Source: Dastarcus helophoroides (Eukaryota > Arthropoda > Insecta > Coleoptera > Bothrideridae). From it: 64,000 nt of DNA. Shown here piece by piece: positions 34,138-46,020 of the stretch. The notes beneath the pieces were generated by a model. It saw only the letters and a list, made by a program, of their open reading frames with translations, was not told the DNA's origin and searched no databases. The translations under genes were made by a program, and so were the position numbers. Position 1 is the first letter of the stretch. Each line of letters starts with the position of its first letter. The stretch lies in assembly GCA_028583605.1 (NCBI GenBank), contig CM053337.1, positions 12,054,634 to 12,118,633 on the forward strand, written 5' to 3'.

Positions 34138-34524
34138 AAGTGTTATTCACAAGTGTAAATAATTGTTATACTTTTTACTAATTTTAATAAAGATCTAAAA
34201 GTTGGACAGTTTTATTTTACTTGATTTTGACCACTTTGACATTTATTTTTTAATATTTAAATAAGAAAAAAATTATTAAAATACTTGAAAACTTTAAACT
34301 GTACAAACAATTTGCACAAACATATGGATAACCTTTGTGACCCCTGTCTTTATCAACCGGAGCAATGTCCTGGTAAAAAACAAAATGAACGCAATTTTTT
34401 CGATAATTGCAAAAAAAATCAAGTAATGGTCAGCAAATAACTTATGTAAGAATTCTTCTGGAAAAAGTTATTTTGTAAAAATATGTCACACCAGTTTATC
34501 TGAATATTACGTCAACGAGGGTCC

Positions 34525-34532
34525 TATAAAAG
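34525..34532 (+). promoter_or_regulatory. TATA box of PolB-5
   Basis: TATAAAAG, 107 bases before the ATG at 34632. PolB-6 and PolB-8 have boxes at the same distance. Confidence 0.5.
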
Positions 34533-34631
34533 GTTGTTTATTTTGTCCCTACATCAGTATAAACAAATATTTTACTATCAAGTGCTCTCTCTGTGCTCTC
34601 TCTGTGCTCTCTCAAGTCATCAAATACTAAA

Positions 34632-37600
34632 ATGGCTCGTTCAGCTTTGTGCTACCTTTGTGGAAAATTGTTTTCGGGCAACTGGCAGCTGAAAAGGCAC
34701 ATCAGAAATGTCCATGAGAAGGTACGGCCGTGGGCTTTTGGAAACTCTAAAGAAAATCAACAAGCTGGTGAAGGAACTTTATCATCCGCTCTGCAACCAA
34801 GTCGTATGTGCCAAGATTGTGTAACCGAAGTACCGATTGCCAACTGGGCTTCTCACGAAAGAACCCTTGCACACGGGAGAAAGGCCGCCCAAGTACATCA
34901 GAGTATCGACCGATTAAAGGTACTCAAATCTGGTTTCAAAAATAGAATAAATTCTTTGATGTACGAGAATAATAATGACAGTCTGCTTGATCCGAAATTG
35001 TTTTTGGAAGAAGCTAAAAATGTACTTTTAAAAGAGTTGATGGAAAAGCAAAAGGAATTTACCTCTATTAAATACAACTTGGACCTTTACGCCATATACA
35101 TCAAATTTATAGATGAAGACAACGAGGAAATTTCTATAAAATCATTTGAAATAGAGATGCAAATTGTTTGCAATGATGGAGATGTCGAGGACACTTACAA
35201 AACCATGGTATCGGCTATTTTGAGCCAAATGGACGACTACCAGGAAAGGGATAGTGGATGGACGCTTCTGGCTCTAAGTCATGTAGAGGTAAATATTAAC
35301 AAGTATACACCTCTTAGGGGTGGCCATCATATCCCTCTCCCGAGAAGTATTCTAACGAAAAGAGCATGTACAAACATAAACAATAATGATGTATACTGTT
35401 TTAAATAGGCAGTTATATCTGCTGCATATCCTGTAGATAGACATTCCGAAAAAACAGCCTCCTATTCTGTAAGAGATATTCAGTCCAGCATAATAATACT
35501 TGCAAACGGCCGTACATTAGATTTTACTTATTTGACTTTTCCTCTAGATGTAAAAGACGTTAGAAAATTTGAGCAAAGAAACCGATTTATTAGTATTAAT
35601 GTTTTTGGGTTAGAGTCAGGTAAAGTTATTGGGCCATATCATCAGAGCCAACAAGAAAGGGAAATACATATTAATCTTTTACTGTTACAAGATAATGAAA
35701 ATAGTCACTATATCTGGATAAAGAATCTGTCAAGACTGCTGCTAAAACAAATTTCAAACAATGACCACCGCCTTTTCTTTTGTAATTTTTGCCTACTACA
35801 TTTTACATCGGAGGAAAAGTTAAATTTACACAAAAAGGAATGTAACAAAATTGTCACCGAGATGCCGACACCGGATAAAAAAATTATAGAATATGAAAGA
35901 TGTCATAAGCAACTAAATGTACCATTTGTTGTTTATGCCGATTTCGAATGTCTTTTATAGAATATAAGCACCTGCGCACCTGATCCAACCAAATCATTTA
36001 CCATTCCCACTCAGGAACACGTGCCATGTGCTTTTAGCTACTATATCAAGTGTAGTTATGACTCGTCTTTGGAAAAGCTGAGAGTATACAAAGGCCCAGA
36101 TTCACCTCAGGAATTTGTAAATTGACTGGTAAGTGACCTGAAGGATATTTTTAATGAAAAACTTGTGAAACCTGTTCCATTAATTAGTTTAACTGACGCA
36201 GAAAAACATTTTCATGAAACTAGTAATGTATGTCATATCTGCAAGAAAAATTTAGGTGAAGACCGTGTAGCCGACCATTGCCATCTAACTGGAAAATACA
36301 GGGGTCCAGCGCACAATCAGTGCAATTTACAATACAGAGTACCCAAATTTTTTCCTATACTGTTTCATAAATTTTCTAGTTACGATTGCCACATGTTTGT
36401 AAAGGCATTGGGTGAAATTCCGGAAAGCATTAATATAATTCCTCTCAACGAGGAATTATACATAACCTTAAAAAAAAGAATTCCTGTCGGTGAAAATGGA
36501 ACAATGGAGCTTTCTAGACTGCTCGTTTCATGCAAGCGAGTCTAGAATCTTTGGCAGCAAATTTGTCTCCGGATCAATTGGAGACTATTAGAAAGGCGTG
36601 TCCGGCTAAGGAAAAATTTACTTTGCTTACTAGAAAAGGAATTTTACCCTATGAGTATTTGGATGTTGACAAAAATTGGAAGAGACGTCATTACCGAGTC
36701 AAGAACATTTTCACAGTAAACACGCTCAAACGGTATGGGAAAAATTTGGGATTGAAAACATGTGGCAGTATTTAGAACTATATTTAAAGACGGACGTTTT
36801 ACTACAGACCGATATATTTGAAAACTTTAGAATAGTTTGTAAAAACATATATGACCTGGATGCCTGCCATTTTTTCACTGCTCCGAAGTTAGCGTGGGAG
36901 GCAATGTTAAAATACACTGAGATAAAATTAGAGTTGTTGACAGACTATGACATGCATAACTTTATAAAAAAGGAATAAGGGGAGGCATTACCCAAAGTGT
37001 GCTCAGACACTCTGTTGCAAATAATAAATATATGGATAATTACGATAGACAAAAGACATCCAAGTACATTTTCTATTTGGATGCCAACAACTTGTACGGT
37101 TGAGCAATGTCTCAGCCTCTTCCTTATGCCGATTTCCAATGGGTAGACGATGTTGATTCGGTAAATGTCACAAATATTTCTCCCACATCAAGTGTGGGTT
37201 ACATATTTAAAGTTGATTTGGAATATCCTCAGCATTTACACGATGAACACAACGATCTACCCTTTTGCGTCGAAAATACGGTAGCACCTGGATCAAAACA
37301 CCCAAAATTGATGCCAAATTTAAAAAATAACAAAAATTATATTATACACTATAGAAATCTTTAGCAGTGTTTAGAATATGGATTAAAAATTACAAAGATT
37401 CATAGAATCTTGCAATTTAAACAATCATGCTGGCTAAAGAAATTTATTGATTTAAATAACCATTACCGTAAACAGGCTAAAAGTCAATTTAAAAAATGTT
37501 TTTTCGAATAACTCAATAATGACGTTTGCGGCAAAATTATGGAAAATATCGATAAACGAAAAGACATAAAAATTTCCACTGAATGGAAAAATAGGGGAGG

Positions 37601-38337
37601 TAGATATGTTGGTGCGATTGCGATTGCCAAACCAAATTTTCATAGCTTGAGTCAATTTACTGAAAACATGGTAGCAATTCAGCTAAAACGCACCCACGTC
37701 TACTACAATAAGCCCAGATACTTGGGTTTCTGTGTTCTTGATCTTTCAAAGTGGTTGATGATTTTCATTACAAATACATGAAACCCAAGTATGGAAATCG
37801 CATAGCCTTAAATTACATGGACACTGATTCATTTATATACACTTTAGAGACTGAAGATTTCTATAGTGATATTAGGGATGATGTGTACTTAAAATTTGAT
37901 ACATCAGAATATTTCCCCAACAATCCTTACAACACACCAATAGTGAACAAGAAGGTTGTAGACCTTACGAAGGACGAAAACAATGGCCAAATTATAAAAG
38001 AATTTATTAGTCTTAGAGCAAAATGTTGTTCGATTGATTTGGGATCTACCGTTGTAAAGAAAATAAAAGGAATCAAAAAAGCATCCGTTAATGAGCTCAA
38101 TTTGGAAAATTATCGAGATTGCTTGTACAAGAAAAAGTTATTTTTTAGTCAAATGTTGGTGTTTATATCCAGACTCCATACGATATACACTAATCATCTC
38201 AACAAGGTTTCACTGGGTTCGTCAGATGACAAAATATATATATATATATATGTGAAGACAGTGTTCATACTTATGCTTGGGGTCACTACAAGTGGCCAAT
38301 CAATTTCGATGAAACCGACATACCCACAATTGAATAA
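34632..38337 (+). pseudogene. PolB-5: lineage I polymerase, full-length span, many lesions
   Basis: The ATG at 34632 (not the upstream 34593) opens the N-terminal finger C-Y-L-C-G-K-L-F ... H-I-R-N-V-H. The second module C-Q-D-C-V-T-E-V-P, the F-Q-E-R-D-S-G-W-like region, V-W-like I-W-I-K-N-L-S-R-L, ExoI Y-A-D-F-E, the endonuclease-VII-like site, ExoII, motif A (F-Y-L-D-A-N-N-L-Y-G), a damaged motif B (N-N-D-V-C-G-K) and motif C (M-D-T-D-S) are all recognisable in order. Early lesions are simple nonsense changes in one frame (TAG 35406, TAG 35958, TGA 36121). From 36510 on there are repeated frameshifts, a 12-codon deletion near 36720, and a (TA)n expansion near 38230 that shifts the last exon-length stretch. 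The C-terminus W-G-H-Y-K-W-P ends at TAA 38335-38337. Confidence 0.85.
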
Positions 38338-38527
38338 TGTCTACTTTGGATAATAACTTTTATTTGTTGGCAAAGTTTGAGATTTTTGTTTACTTTTTTT
38401 ATTTTTTGTTTGTTAGTTTTATTACCAATTTCATGATTTTAAGATTTTAATTTAAAATTATACATGTAAAAAATAAATGGATAAGAAGGGTTAAAAATAA
38501 AGGAAAAAAAAGTTTAAATCTTTGTTT

Positions 38528-39046
38528 TCATTTATCCACACATTTTATACATTTAGTGAAAATCGTTGACATATTTCTTAAAAGTACAACATTTTCCACA
38601 GTATTACGTTTATGAGAAAAACAACGAATGTACAGGTTGGGGTATTTTTTCCTCGGTCTCTTTAACGAATCACATCCAAAATCTTCCAAGTCACAAACAG
38701 CATACTTTTTCTTGAAAAGGTTGTAGATCCAATCAGCCTTTTCAGATCCCTTGACGAAAATCATGACTTTTGATAGCGTTTTCAAATTTTCCCAAAGAAA
38801 CTTTTTTAAACTTGAAAATGTAATTGTTCCATGATCCCAGTCCAGTTCGTGAAAATTTCTCCTCAACCACTTTGCTTGCTTTTGTTCTCCGTCACTCAAT
38901 TTAGAAAAACTATATGGTGGCTTTACCAAAAATTGCTGAACTTCTTGATCGGAAAAGGAAATTGCCATTTCCTTGAGAATAAAGCAATTTTTGCCATCTT
39001 TAAAACCTTGCACATCTATAATGACTTTATGATCAATATAAGACAT
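38528..39046 (-). CDS. D-V-Q-G-F protein, copy 1 (RNase H-like fold?)
   Basis: An open frame of 172 codons. It aligns throughout with 51171-51659: V-I-I-D-V-Q-G-F near the N-terminus, Q-Q-F-L-x-K-P-P, R-N-F-H-x-L-x-W-D, V-K-G-x-E-K and D-x-G-C-D-S-L. A strand ending in Asp at residue 11, then K-E-x-A-I, and a later V-K-G-S-E-K are compatible with an RNase H-like or DEDD exonuclease-like fold, but the catalytic set is not clear, so this is a guess. It is convergent to PolB-5 (stop at 38337) and begins 42 bp after a stub of the capsid-like gene on the same strand. That is the arrangement seen at 51171-52344. Open despite heavily broken neighbours. Confidence 0.6.
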   Translation of the reverse strand: MSYIDHKVIIDVQGFKDGKNCFILKEMAISFSDQEVQQFLVKPPYSFSKLSDGEQKQAKWLRRNFHELDWDHGTITFSSLKKFLWENLKTLSKVMIFVKGSEKADWIYNLFKKKYAVCDLEDFGCDSLKRPRKKYPNLYIRCFSHKRNTVENVVLLRNMSTIFTKCIKCVDK

Positions 39047-39088
39047 TTTTTTCCCAATTTTCTAATTAACAAAATTAATTTATTCAAG

Positions 39089-39133
39089 CTAAAGTAATTT
39101 TCGAACTGTTCCACTCAATGGTTGGTACTCGTA
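39089..39133 (-). pseudogene. Capsid-like gene, C-terminal stub
   Basis: About 15 codons reading [14 protein letters not shown] and a TAG at 39091-39089. This is the same ending as the capsid-like gene at 51697 (Y-E-P-L-S-G-T-C-R-K-L-I). It sits 42 bp upstream of the D-V-Q-G-F gene. On its other side it joins PolB-6 sequence directly. Confidence 0.65.
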
Positions 39134-42100
39134 AATTCCCTGACAATTTGTCCATTATTCTCATCCTTCATAAGCCCCACAACCTTTTTATTTACCAACG
39201 GAATGTTGTAGGGATTATCTGGAGAATAATCAGAGGTATCAAATTTTAAATACTTCATTTCAATAGTTTAGATAAAAGAGTCAGTGTCCATATAATTTAG
39301 AGCGATACGTTCTCCATACTTGTGTTTCATATAATCATAGTGAAACTCGTACATTAATAATTTTGATAAATCAAGTACACAAAAACCCAAGTATATAAGC
39401 TTATCGTAGTAAACATGGGTGCGATTCAACTGAATTGCTACCATGTTTGCTGTAAATTGACTTGCGCTATGAAAATTTGGCTTTGCAATCAGCGATCTTG
39501 CACCAAGATGTCTACCTCCTCTATTTTCCCATTCAGTAGATATTTTAATATCTTTTCTTTTATCAATATTTTCCATCGTCTTTCCAAACACCGCATTATT
39601 GAGTATTTAAAGAAATCCTTTTCAAATTGGTTTTTAGCCTGTTTCAGATAATGGGTATTAAGATCAATAAATTTCTTTACCCAACAAGATTGTTTAAATT
39701 GTAAGATGCGATGAACTTTTTCAATTTTTAAACCATGTTTAAGACACTGTTGAAGATTTCTATAGTGAATTACATATTTCTTTTTGTCTTTTAAATTTTG
39801 AATTAACTTTGAGTGTTTAGATCCGGGTGCAATTTTAGTTCTTAACACAAAAGGGTATATCATTGTGCATATCGTGCAAATGTTGCGGATATTCCAAATC
39901 AACTTCATACATGTAACCCTTATCTGATGTTGGTGAAATATTTGCAACATTTATCGATTCAACATCATCTACCCATTTGAAATCCCCATAAGGAAGAGGT
40001 TGAGACATTGCCCAACCGTACAAATTGTTTGCATCCAAGTAGGCAATATACTTGGATGCTTTTTGATGATCATAATTTGTCATTATTATTATTTGCTACG
40101 GAATATCGTAGCACGCTCTGGGTAATGCCTCCCCTAATTCCTTTTTTAATAAAGGTATGCCATAGTCGGTAAGCAGTTTGAGTTTAATTTCCGTATACTT
40201 TAGCATTGCCTCCCACGCTAGCCCTGGAGCGATAAAAAAATGACAGGGGTCCAGATCATATATTTTTTTACAGATCTTTATGAAATTTTCGAAAATATCA
40301 GTTAATAATAAAACATCGGTGTTTAGATATAATTCTAAATATTGCCACAAATTTTCAATCCCAAATTTTTCCCACACCAATTTAGCATGGTTGTAGTCTT
40401 TATTAGAGCATTTTTTATTCATCAATTTACTATGAAATTTTTCTTGGTCTGTTAAAGTCGTCGCATCCAATTTTTCCCAAGAATCCAGGTACTCGTATGG
40501 TAAGCCTCCTTTCCTTGTGAGTAGTCTGAATTTCTCCTCGTCCGGATATAATTTTCCTACAGTTTCTAATTGATCTGGTGATAAATTTGAAGCCAGGTTT
40601 TCTTGACTTGCTTGCATAAAACGAGCAGAGTCTAGAAAACGTAGCTCCATTACTTGATTTTCTCCGACGGGAATCCGCTTCTTTAAAGAAATGTACAATT
40701 CTTTATTCAGCGGAATCATGTCGATACTTCCTGGAACTTCTCCTAACGCTTTAATAAACATATGAGAATCATAGCCTGAAAAATTATAAAAATGGTATTG
40801 GGAAAAATTTGGGTAACTTATATTTTAAATTACATTCATTGTGAACTGGACCTCTGTATTTTCCGGTGAGATGACAATGATCAGCCACTCGATCTGTGTC
40901 TAAGGTATTTTTCCAGATATGACATGCAGTACTTGTCCTTTGAAAATATTCCTCAGCTTCAGATAATCTACACATTAGTACAGATCTCATAAGTTTTTCT
41001 TTATAAATATACTTGAGGTCACTTACCAAAGAGCTTACAAATTTCTGGGGTGAGTCAGACCCTTTGTATATTCTCAATCTGTCCAAGGACGAGTCGTATC
41101 CATACTTGACATAGTAACTAAAGGCACACGGAACGTGTTCCTGCGTTGTTACCTTAAATGATTTTGTAGGATCGGGGTCTCAGGTGTTTACATTCTGCAA
41201 AAGATATTCGAAATCTGCATACACTACGAATGGAACATTTAATTGTTTTAATTGTTTGTTATACCTTTCAAATTCTAAAATTTTTTTATCAGATGTTGGC
41301 ATCTGCGTTACGATCCTATTAAACGTTTCCTTGTGCAAATATAAATTTCCCTCTGACGTAAAGTGCAAATAAAATGATGTCTTCTACTTTTGGAAATTTG
41401 GTTCGACACCAACCTCGACAAATTTTTAATCCAAACATAATGACTATTGTCATTGTTTTGTAAAAGCAAGAGGTTGATGTGAATTTCCTTCTCCCTTTGG
41501 CTCTGATGGTAAGGCCCAATTACTTTATCCGATTTTAATCCAAAAACATTAATGCTTATAAAACTATTTTTTTGCTCAAACCTTCTTATTTCCTTTACGT
41601 TGAGAGAAAAACTTAAATCTAAAAAGTCCAACTTGCGACCATTCTCCAGGGATATCATATCAGATCGAAATACGAAGAGGGTCGCTCTGGATGTCTATCT
41701 GCAGGATATACTGCCGAAATCACCGCCCATTAAAAGCAGTATACGTCGTTGTTGCAGACATTTATACATGCTTTCTTCAAGGCAATGCTTCTCGGAAGAG
41801 GGATATGGTGGCCTCCTCTAAGAGGACTATATTTATTAATGTTTACCTCGATATGATTTAAAGCAAAAATTCTCCATCCACTATCCCTCTCCTGGAAATC
41901 ATCAATTTTTGCTAATATGGCGGATACCATTCTGCTGTATGTTTCTTCTAAGTCTCCCTCGTTGCAGCAGATGAGCATTTCCGTTTAAAATGATTTGATA
42001 GAGATTTCTGCATCATCCTCACCCAACAGTTTAAAGTAATCTACATAAAGGTCCAAGTTGTATTTGAGACGTGTAAATTCTATAATCTTCATCCTCAGCT

Positions 42101-42514
42101 CGGCAAAAATAGGGTCCTTTGCTTCTTCCAAAAACTTTTTTGGGTTCAAATTTCCACTATCTTCATTTTCATAAAGTAAAGTCACGATTCTATTTTTAAA
42201 ACTGGTATTTAGTACCATTAACTTGTTGATAGTTTCGTGAGAATGAGCAGCCTTCCTTTTGTGGTAAAGTGTTTTTTCATGAAAGGTCCACTCCGCAATA
42301 GGGACTTATGTCAAACAATCGCTACACATACGATTTAAGGCCGTTCAACATCCAGCGCTCGTAGATGCTTCTTGGTTCTTCTGACATCTTCCAGGTTACT
42401 GGCGGCAGCCTTCGGTTGACGATTGTTGCCTTTGATATTCAGCCTTGCAGTGCACATTCCTAATTTGTCTGGACAGTTGCCAACAGTATTCGCACAAGAA
42501 GGTGGCAGCCATAT
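39134..42514 (-). pseudogene. PolB-6: lineage I polymerase, many lesions, C-terminus cut
   Basis: The ATG at 42514 opens a finger missing its middle (C-E-Y-C, then R-N-V-H). Segments then run leftwards: 42218-41985, 41978-41730 (D-F-Q-E-R-D-S-G-W), 41658-41308 (N-V-F-G-L), 41368-41180 (ExoI Y-A-D-F-E), 41086-40784 (endonuclease-VII-like site with I-W in place of the first C-x-x-C's I-C), 40761-40096 (222 codons, ExoIII T-D-V-L-L-L-T-D-I-F-E-N-F), 40083-39835 (motif A D-A-N-N-L-Y-G-W), 39950-39489, and 39591-39268 (motif C M-D-T-D-S). The coding match ends at about 39134, inside the conserved stretch after G-L-M-K-D-E-N, where the capsid stub begins. It is the mirror image of PolB-5 but clearly diverged from it. 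Confidence 0.85.
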
Positions 42515-42619
42515 TAAAATTTAAAAGTAAAGCACAAAGGAGTAACTTGGAAAATCAAAGAAAGCACTTGGCAATAACTTACCAAAAAATAAACTGATTT
42601 AACTACAAAATTTGCAAGC

Positions 42620-42627
42620 CTTTTATA
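42620..42627 (-). promoter_or_regulatory. TATA box of PolB-6
   Basis: TATAAAAG on the minus strand, about 107-113 bases before the ATG at 42514, matching the spacing at PolB-5 and PolB-8. Confidence 0.5.
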
Positions 42628-43085
42628 TTGTTTAGTAGCGCAATATTTTGATAAGGTGATGTTATTTTAACAAAACAAGTCTTTCCAGAAGAATTCCAGA
42701 ATAGGTGATTTCACAATGATAATTTCACACATACACTTTTTTAATAATTGCGACAATAGTTTCGGTAATTTTATCATTAGCGGTAAATAACTTGGACTGA
42801 TAAGGCCAGAGGTCACGGAGGTTACGAAGAAGTGTGTGGTCATTATTTGATACGTTTAACAATTTTGAATATTTTAATTATTGTAGTTTTACAAGTTTTT
42901 AATTATAATTTATGTCTTTTTATTGTTTAAACTTTTCTACACAATTGAAAAAAAATAATATGAATAATATTCTGGGGAGAAGTCATTTATAGAAAACAAA
43001 AAAAAATAGCAGTATTAATTTTGAACTTTTTATTTTAATACAATAATTACGGTAAAATAAAGCTTATAATACATTAATTACATTT
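42628..43085. other. Intergenic between PolB-6 and its zinc-ribbon gene
   Basis: Non-coding. AT-rich 42840-43080, probably including the 3' end of the zinc-ribbon transcript. Confidence 0.4.
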
Positions 43086-43400
43086 AAATAAAAACCATTT
43101 CAGTCGGTATTATGACGAGATCCACTTCTTCAACCTTAAAAAAAAGGCTTTTCGCATCGATCGCATTCTTTTCCATACATTTTGATTAAAGTACACAGTT
43201 CGTCTTTGTCACACAGTGTCTATTTTAAACTTTACATCCTCTCCAGATATTTCCTCTTGTGAACAGCAAGACTTACAAATTAAACTTTTTGAATAAAAAT
43301 TTCTCCATTCACCCGTTAAACTATCTATATGACCCAATTGGTTATTATATTTGATGTCTTTTATTAAAACAACACCTTTACATTTAATATAATAGAACAT
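43086..43400 (-). pseudogene. Zinc-ribbon-like protein of element with PolB-6, two frameshifts
   Basis: The ATG at 43400 opens M-F-Y-Y-I-K-C-K-G-V, N-N-Q-L-G-H-I-D, T-G-E-W and C-K-S-C-C; this frame stops at 43209. The rest (V-C-D-K-D-E-L-C, G-K-E-C-D-R-C-E-K) is present in another frame, with a second shift in a T-run near 43145. A TATA box lies 80 bp upstream (43487-43480). It precedes PolB-6 on the same strand, as at PolB-5 and PolB-8. Confidence 0.7.
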
Positions 43401-43479
43401 TTTAAATTAGGTATATCCTTGAGAAGATAAATGCTCGAGTTTGTTAAATTAAACTAAATAGCTGTGAAATGTCTTACGC

Positions 43480-43487
43480 CTTTTATA
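43480..43487 (-). promoter_or_regulatory. TATA box of zinc-ribbon gene at 43400
   Basis: TATAAAAG on the minus strand, 80 bases before the ATG. Confidence 0.45.
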
Positions 43488-43734
43488 TTTAATTTTATAA
43501 GCAGGTAAAAACAGGTATTTTTATAAAACTATCCAGAATATATAAAAAATTGGACAAAACTTCGTATTTTAAGTCTCATGAGTCGTAAACATGTAAAAAT
43601 TGCGTCAGAAATTATTAAAAGTATTGTCGCAATACCTATTTTTTAAATTATTTTTATATTCCTAGAATTCGGCAATATAGGCCTAAATAATTATTGGGAA
43701 GAAACCGCCTGACTGATAAAATTCGCAGTAAACA

Positions 43735-44010
43735 TCCTATAAACTGATAAGGACCGTTCCACCGGCGGTCAACCCGATTTCATCTCAGTCGTTGGAGTAG
43801 AATCCGAGAGCACCTTTTACAACGGATTAAAATCAAATCCATTTCCACCTAAGTAGACAGCTGAGGTTGATCTTCTATATATTTTACATTACAAACGTAC
43901 TCAAATATGCTCCAAATAACACCTAGAGGTGGCGGGATACACTCCATTCGGAGCTCCAGGTGCTGAGAGGTACCGAAGTACAACCCGGGGACCACCTCAG
44001 GATGGCGTAG
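43735..44010 (-). repeat. Upstream repeat module, copy at PolB-6
   Basis: Minus-strand homologue of 33376-33640: CCACCTCTAGGTGTTATTTGG, GTAATGTAAAATATA, and GTAAAAGGTGCTCTCGGATTCTACTCC. It lies 335 bp before the zinc-ribbon ATG. The PolB-7 fragment starts 26 bp beyond it. Confidence 0.6.
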
Positions 44011-44035
44011 ACGCTGCCTAAATACCTATCGATCT

Positions 44036-45464
44036 TTAAATATAATTGTAATCCTCGTCTGAACAAGCTTTTTTCGTAAGTGGGCTATAAAATTTATCCT
44101 GGGTAGGAAGCGACGTTTCCTCCAACTTATCCCAGGAATCTAAATATTCAAAAGGCAAAATGCCTTTTCTTGTCAACAGCTTGAATTGTTCATCTGGATA
44201 TAACCTTCTAACTGTTAACTGTTTCTAACTGAGTGGGAGACCAATTACTAGCCAACGTTTCCAAACTTGCCTGCATAAAGTGAGCGGAATCTAGAAAACG
44301 TAATTCTATTGTTTGATTCTTTGGACCAACGTGAACCCTTTTTCTTAGAGATATGTAGGCTTTTTTATTCAGATAAATAACATTAATGGTACCAGGTCCC
44401 TCATCAAAAGCTTTTATAAACATATGACAGTCGTATCCAGAAAAGTTGTGAAAAAATATTGGGAAAAATTTAGGAACTTTGTACTCCAAATTGCACTTAC
44501 CATGAGCTGGACCCCTAACTTCCCTGTGAGATGGCAATGATCAGCTACACGGTTTGTATTATCTAAAATTTTTTTGCAAATATGACATGCATTACTAGTT
44601 TCATGAAAATGTTGCTCAACTGCTGTTAATCTATCCATCTATCCATGGGTTTTGGTTTCATCAGATGTTCATTATACAGATACTTGAGGTCACTTACCAA
44701 ACTAGTAACAAGTTTCTTGGAAGAATCCTGCCTCTTGTAAGTTTTAAATTTATCCAAATTCGAGTCGTATCCACACTTGATGTAATATGAAAATGCACAA
44801 GGAATGTGTTCTTGAGTTGTGATGGTATATGATGTGTTCGGGTGGGGAGTGCAGGTATCTACCTTCTGCAACAGACATTCAAAATCTGCATATACAACAA
44901 AAGGCACATTCTATTGTTTATCATTACCTTTCAAATTTTAAATTTATTTTTTCTGGTGTTGACATCTCAGTTGCAACCTTATTACACTGCAACTGGTAAT
45001 CTTCAAGTCTTTGTTCAGCGGTAAAGTGTAACAAGCACCTATTACAAATAAAGATTTGTCGCCCGCTCCGTGTAATTTGTTTCGAAACGAGTCGTGACAA
45101 ATTTTTTATCCAAACATAATGACTGGTGTTGTTGGGGCCTTGTGGCAGAAGCAAATTGACGTGAACATCCCTTTGCTTTTGACTCTGATAATAAACACCC
45201 ACAACTTTGTCACACTCTACTCCAAAAACATTTACACTCAAGTACCGGTTTTGTTCTTCAAATATTCTTATATCATTAGGTTTAAGAGGAAAGGTTAAAC
45301 CGGTAAATCGTCCATTTGCCAGGGTAATAAGGTCTGCTTGAATGTCTGCCACAGAATATGAGAAGGGCAGTTCTGGATGTTTGTTTACCGGATACAAAGC
45401 TGATATTATCGCCCATTTAAAGCAATAGTTGTCCTTGTTAGTAGATGAATTAGGCTGTGTTTCT
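44036..45464 (-). pseudogene. PolB-7: internal fragment of a lineage I polymerase
   Basis: Truncated at both ends. It begins near 45464 before K-W-A-I-I-S-A-L-Y-P and runs through N-V-F-G-V-E, V-W-I-K-N-L-S-R-L, the C-N-R-C-L-L-H-F module, ExoI Y-A-D-F-E (44907-44626), the endonuclease-VII-like site (44638-44414), ExoII (44537-44208) and the A-C-S-D-E-D-Y region near 44040. Frames shift at about 44915, 44630 and 44525. It is very close in sequence to PolB-9, so the two are recent relatives. Its ends coincide with the repeat modules of the neighbouring elements, suggesting those modules mark recombination or element boundaries. Confidence 0.8.
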
Positions 45465-45467
45465 CCG

Positions 45468-45715
45468 CACCTTAGGTGCAATTTAGGTTCTACCCCACTT
45501 TCACCTAAGCCGCTCCGATTCTAATCCAATAACCAAGAGTGCAATGTAGGGTATATTTAGGTATATTTATAAGGCAAAATAGGCGAAAATGCAACTTTAG
45601 CCTTGAATCCAGGCTGAAACCGATTCTGCCCCAGAGGAAAAGGTGCTCACCGATTCTATCCCACCGAAAAAAGATGCTACAGTTCTGTCCCAGGTGCTTC
45701 ATGTTTGTCCCAGAG
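45468..45715 (+). repeat. Upstream repeat module, copy at PolB-8
   Basis: Contains ACCGATTCTRYCCCA units, GGCAAAATAGGCGAAAATGC and AAAAGGTGCTCACCGATTCT, homologous to 33376-33640. It ends 305 bp before the zinc-ribbon ATG at 46021. Confidence 0.6.
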
Positions 45716-46020
45716 TTACATGTGATATAATTACGTAATTCCGAGATCTGCCGTTCTGTGTGTACGTGACAGGATTCACATAAATGACTTTTAGGAAATT
45801 TTTATCTGTTATTTAGTAAGATTAAAAAAAATATTCAACAATTTAACTTAACGTCATTTGGTTAAAAATTTTTTTTAGCTAATTCTGGAAAAAAACACGT
45901 GCGCTGCGTATCTGCTATATGATGGAAATAAAAGAAAGAAAAATGTGTAAAAGATTCAGTTTAGAATTGCCATTTTTTTAAGTAAGAGTAGTCGCCAAGT
46001 GTTTCACGCAAGTTTCAAAA

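Noticed and set aside
33376..44010. One large recent palindrome made of PolB-5 and PolB-6
   Set aside because: The arms are mirror-arranged but clearly diverged at protein level and differ in lesions, so they are not a recent inverted duplication or a simple assembly fold-back.
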